Assembly (NCBI GenBank): GCA_017631705.1
Contig: JAGBSU010000131.1
Span: 1 to 7,152 of the forward strand
Reading direction: 5' to 3'
Origin: Clostridia bacterium
GTDB taxonomy: Bacteria; Bacillota; Clostridia; Oscillospirales; Acutalibacteraceae
DNA: 7,152 bases
In this document: positions 5,246-7,152 of the stretch, piece after piece
Numbering within the stretch: position 1 is the stretch's first letter
Layout of the letters: each line of letters opens with the position of its first letter
The notes under the pieces: model-generated
What the model was told of the DNA's origin: nothing
The model's input: the letters and a program-made list of their open reading frames with translations, nothing else
The model's database searches: none
Position numbers and translations under genes: made by a program

Positions 5246-6622
5246 TCAAGCAGACTTGTTGGTAACAAAAAGGCCAGTGATTTTCTTTTCGGCAAATTTA
5301 GCGCAAACGGCATGTGCCAAAAAGGTGATGATCCAAGTGACCGGATAGCATAAAAATAATCCTGCAAAAGTGGGAAAGGTTTGAAAAACGGTGAGCACCC
5401 ACACAATCCGTAATCCGCAAGCACCCACCAAGGAAACCACAGTAGGCATCAACGAAAAACCCATACCGCGAATATACCCGGTCATGACTTCCATGAGCCC
5501 GCAAAGGAAATAGGGGATTCCCACAAAACACATACGTATCGTGCCGTATTGAATTGCTTCAGGGTTATCGGTATAAATATGAAGTAGCGGGTCGGCAAAA
5601 ACGGCACACAGTCCACCAAGCATCAGGCCGGTGATAGAGACTAAGAGCAACGCGTATCGGCAAGAACGAGCCATGCGTTCGACCTGTTTTGCACCGAAGT
5701 TTTGAGAGGTGAAGTTAAGCGAAGCGTGATAAAACGCGTTCATGGCGACGTATATAAAGCCTTCAATGTTGGCAGCGGCACCGGCACCCGCCATGGCGAT
5801 TTTACCGAAGCTGTTTACCGAGGATTGAATAATGACATTAGAGATAGAGAACAATGAACTTTGAACACCGGACGGCAACCCAATGCGTAAAATTTCTGAC
5901 ATCATTTTCGGATGAATGCGCAAATGCGAGAACACTAAGCGGATAGGGCTGCGTTCCTGGAAAAGGCAGCGAAGAACCAGTATCGCCGAAAGAATTTGCG
6001 AAACAGCGGTAGCAATCGCCACACCGGCAACGCCCAAATGAAAAACGATAACCAGCACCAAATTGAAGCCAACGTTGACAAGTCCGGAAATCAAGAGAAA
6101 AATCAAAGGGCGGCGAGTGTCGCCGTTGGCACGTAAGATGGCGGCACCGAAGTTATAAACCAAAAAAGCGGGCATTCCCAAAAAATAAATACGGACGTAT
6201 AGTGCGGATTGCTCTAACACGCTGGCGCCTTGCTCGTCGGGGGTGCCCATCATGCGAAGTAACGGTTCGGCAAACAGCAAGCCGGCGATTAGCAACAGTA
6301 TACCGCCAATAATACCTAATAATATAGAAGTATGCACGCTGCGATGCACTTTTTGAAGATGGCGAGCACCAAGATGCCGCGCGACGGTAGCAGAAACACC
6401 GGTGGAAACACCCAAGAACAAATTAACCAGCAGATGAACCAAGGAAGAGGTGGAGGTGACAGCAGCCAAAGCATCATCACCGGAAAATCGACCCACAACG
6501 ATAATGTCAGCGGCGTTATAAAGCATTTGCAACAAACCGGTAGCCATGAGAGGCAGCGCAAATACAATCATTTTAGAAAACAAAGGACCGTTGCACATGT
6601 CGATGCTGTTCTTCTGTTTCAT
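5246..6622 (-). CDS. MATE family efflux transporter
   Basis: 458-aa inner-membrane protein, normal MATE length, with about twelve hydrophobic helices in two homologous halves (roughly residues 17-220 and 240-445). Family hallmarks: FALPLMATGLLQMLYNAADIIVVGRF (positions 21-46, where the motif begins with ALPLMATGLLQ), NFGAAILRANGDTRRP (157-172) in the first half, and GLPSGVQSSLFSISNVIIQS (248-267) with SQNFGAKQ (306-313) in the second. MATE proteins export cationic drugs or metabolites using Na+ or H+ gradients; the substrate cannot be read from sequence. Start ATG at 6622 has GGAGGGG 6 nt upstream. An in-frame extension up to 7039 has no such site and crosses the promoter and the divergent gene. 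No MarR or TetR-type regulator gene sits next to it in the window. Confidence 0.95.
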   Translation of the reverse strand: MKQKNSIDMCNGPLFSKMIVFALPLMATGLLQMLYNAADIIVVGRFSGDDALAAVTSTSSLVHLLVNLFLGVSTGVSATVARHLGARHLQKVHRSVHTSILLGIIGGILLLIAGLLFAEPLLRMMGTPDEQGASVLEQSALYVRIYFLGMPAFLVYNFGAAILRANGDTRRPLIFLLISGLVNVGFNLVLVIVFHLGVAGVAIATAVSQILSAILVLRCLFQERSPIRLVFSHLRIHPKMMSEILRIGLPSGVQSSLFSISNVIIQSSVNSFGKIAMAGAGAAANIEGFIYVAMNAFYHASLNFTSQNFGAKQVERMARSCRYALLLVSITGLMLGGLCAVFADPLLHIYTDNPEAIQYGTIRMCFVGIPYFLCGLMEVMTGYIRGMGFSLMPTVVSLVGACGLRIVWVLTVFQTFPTFAGLFLCYPVTWIITFLAHAVCAKFAEKKITGLFVTNKSA

Positions 6623-6653
6623 AAATGACCCCTCCGTTTCTTGGTACACAGTT

Positions 6654-6681
6654 ATTTTAACATTTCCGTGCGAAAAGTCAA
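6654..6681 (-). promoter_or_regulatory. MATE gene promoter
   Basis: On the minus strand TTGACT (complement of 6676-6681) and TAAAAT (complement of 6654-6659) are separated by 16 nt, and the -10 is preceded by TGT, an extended -10 element. Transcription would start about 6647, giving a leader of roughly 25 nt. Confidence 0.7.
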
Positions 6682-6699
6682 TGCAACACGTCCTTTTTC

Positions 6700-6728
6700 T
6701 TGACGAGAGGGTAATCTTTTTGTATAAT
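6700..6728 (+). promoter_or_regulatory. Promoter of the divergent membrane-protein gene
   Basis: TTGACG (6700-6705, five of six) and a perfect TATAAT (6723-6728) with a 17-nt spacer. The -35 boxes of this and the MATE promoter lie back to back, 18 bp apart, so one regulator bound between them could affect both. Confidence 0.85.
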
Positions 6729-6757
6729 AAAACAACAGCATGAAAAGGAGTTTTTTT

Positions 6758-7152
6758 ATGGGTAAAAGAGATATAAAAGAAAAGGAATATTCTATTTTGA
6801 ATGCGAATAGTACAGACCTTGCGCCCGAGGAAGAGGACCAAATTCTCAGCAAAAAGCAAATTTGGAAAACGGTGGCAGTTGCCATAGCGGCCGTGGCTGT
6901 GCTGGCGGTGGTGCTGGTGATTGGCGGAATCGTTTCGGAAAATATACATCAAAAAGAATTGTTGCGTGAACCGAATGAGTCCATGGGTGCTTTTTATGCC
7001 GAGGAGACCACGGCAGAAATAGAAAAGGATATCGTTCACGCTATCGTCACCGAGGCATACTATACTAATGAAAAAGGATTACAAGTAAAACTCAATATGG
7101 CGAATGGATTAAAAGAGGACCAACACATTGACAGAATGTACATCACCATTCG
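6758..7152 (+). CDS. Single-pass membrane protein of unknown function, 3' end outside the window
   Basis: Partial gene: 131 codons are present and the frame is open to the window edge. AAAGGAG (6744-6750) lies 7 nt before ATG 6758. The product has a charged cytoplasmic N-terminus (residues 1-36, rich in Lys and Glu), one long Ala/Val-rich membrane helix (about 37-59) and an extracytoplasmic part beginning near 60. The stretch ITEAYYTNEKGLQV-like segment at about 96-110, followed by LNMANGLKEDQHIDRMYITI, alternates like beta strands and suggests an Ig-like or other beta-sandwich domain. I do not recognise the family. No lipobox or cleavable signal peptide is seen; the topology is that of a membrane-anchored surface domain. 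Confidence 0.85.
   Translation, partial: MGKRDIKEKEYSILNANSTDLAPEEEDQILSKKQIWKTVAVAIAAVAVLAVVLVIGGIVSENIHQKELLREPNESMGAFYAEETTAEIEKDIVHAIVTEAYYTNEKGLQVKLNMANGLKEDQHIDRMYITI

Noticed and set aside
6623..7039. 139-residue N-terminal extension of the MATE protein
   Set aside because: It would cover both promoters and be antisense to the divergent gene; the ribosome binding site at ATG 6622 fits the family start.

Overview
The window looks like chromosomal sequence from a low-to-mid GC Firmicute, most likely a gut Clostridia / Oscillospiraceae-type organism. Supporting signs are strong AGGAGG ribosome binding sites, near-consensus sigma-A promoters (TTGACA-17/18-TATAAT type), an FMN riboswitch with a transcription terminator ahead of ribU, and a 444-aa GlnA whose feedback-inhibition residues fall at the Bacillus subtilis GSI-alpha positions. 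There is no sign of phage, insertion sequences, CRISPR, tRNA or rRNA. This is mostly ordinary housekeeping and transport content; no clear new multi-gene system is visible.

Layout: 1-332 has no supported gene but carries a perfect small inverted repeat flanked by a 9-bp direct repeat. 333-1703 (+) is the Mg2+ channel/transporter gene mgtE. The -35 box of the next promoter overlaps its stop codon. That promoter drives an FMN riboswitch (1736-1841), an intrinsic terminator (1861-1890) and ribU (1910-2569), the substrate-binding subunit of an ECF riboflavin transporter. A possible 41-aa gene on the minus strand (2505-2630) converges on the ribU end. A promoter at 2690-2719 leads to glnA (2776-4110), closely followed by a cytidylate-kinase-like gene (4122-4751) and a terminator at 4756-4787.

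The 232-bp gap 4788-5019 contains nested complementary segments that can fold into a long-range closed RNA structure (4800-4930) plus a second hairpin (4942-4995). An extended -10 motif lies exactly where it should to start this RNA. It is followed by a small glycine-zipper membrane protein gene (5020-5199) and a strong terminator. On the minus strand 5246-6622 is a MATE-family efflux transporter. It is divergent from a partial single-pass membrane protein gene (6758 to the window edge), and the two face-to-face promoters lie in a 135-bp gap.

The genes work in separate functions: Mg2+ uptake, FMN-controlled riboflavin uptake, nitrogen assimilation and efflux. The most interesting parts are the candidate structured RNA at 4800-4995, the mgtE/ribU junction where the FMN riboswitch is probably also the only terminator for mgtE, and the two small genes that simple ORF calling would miss.
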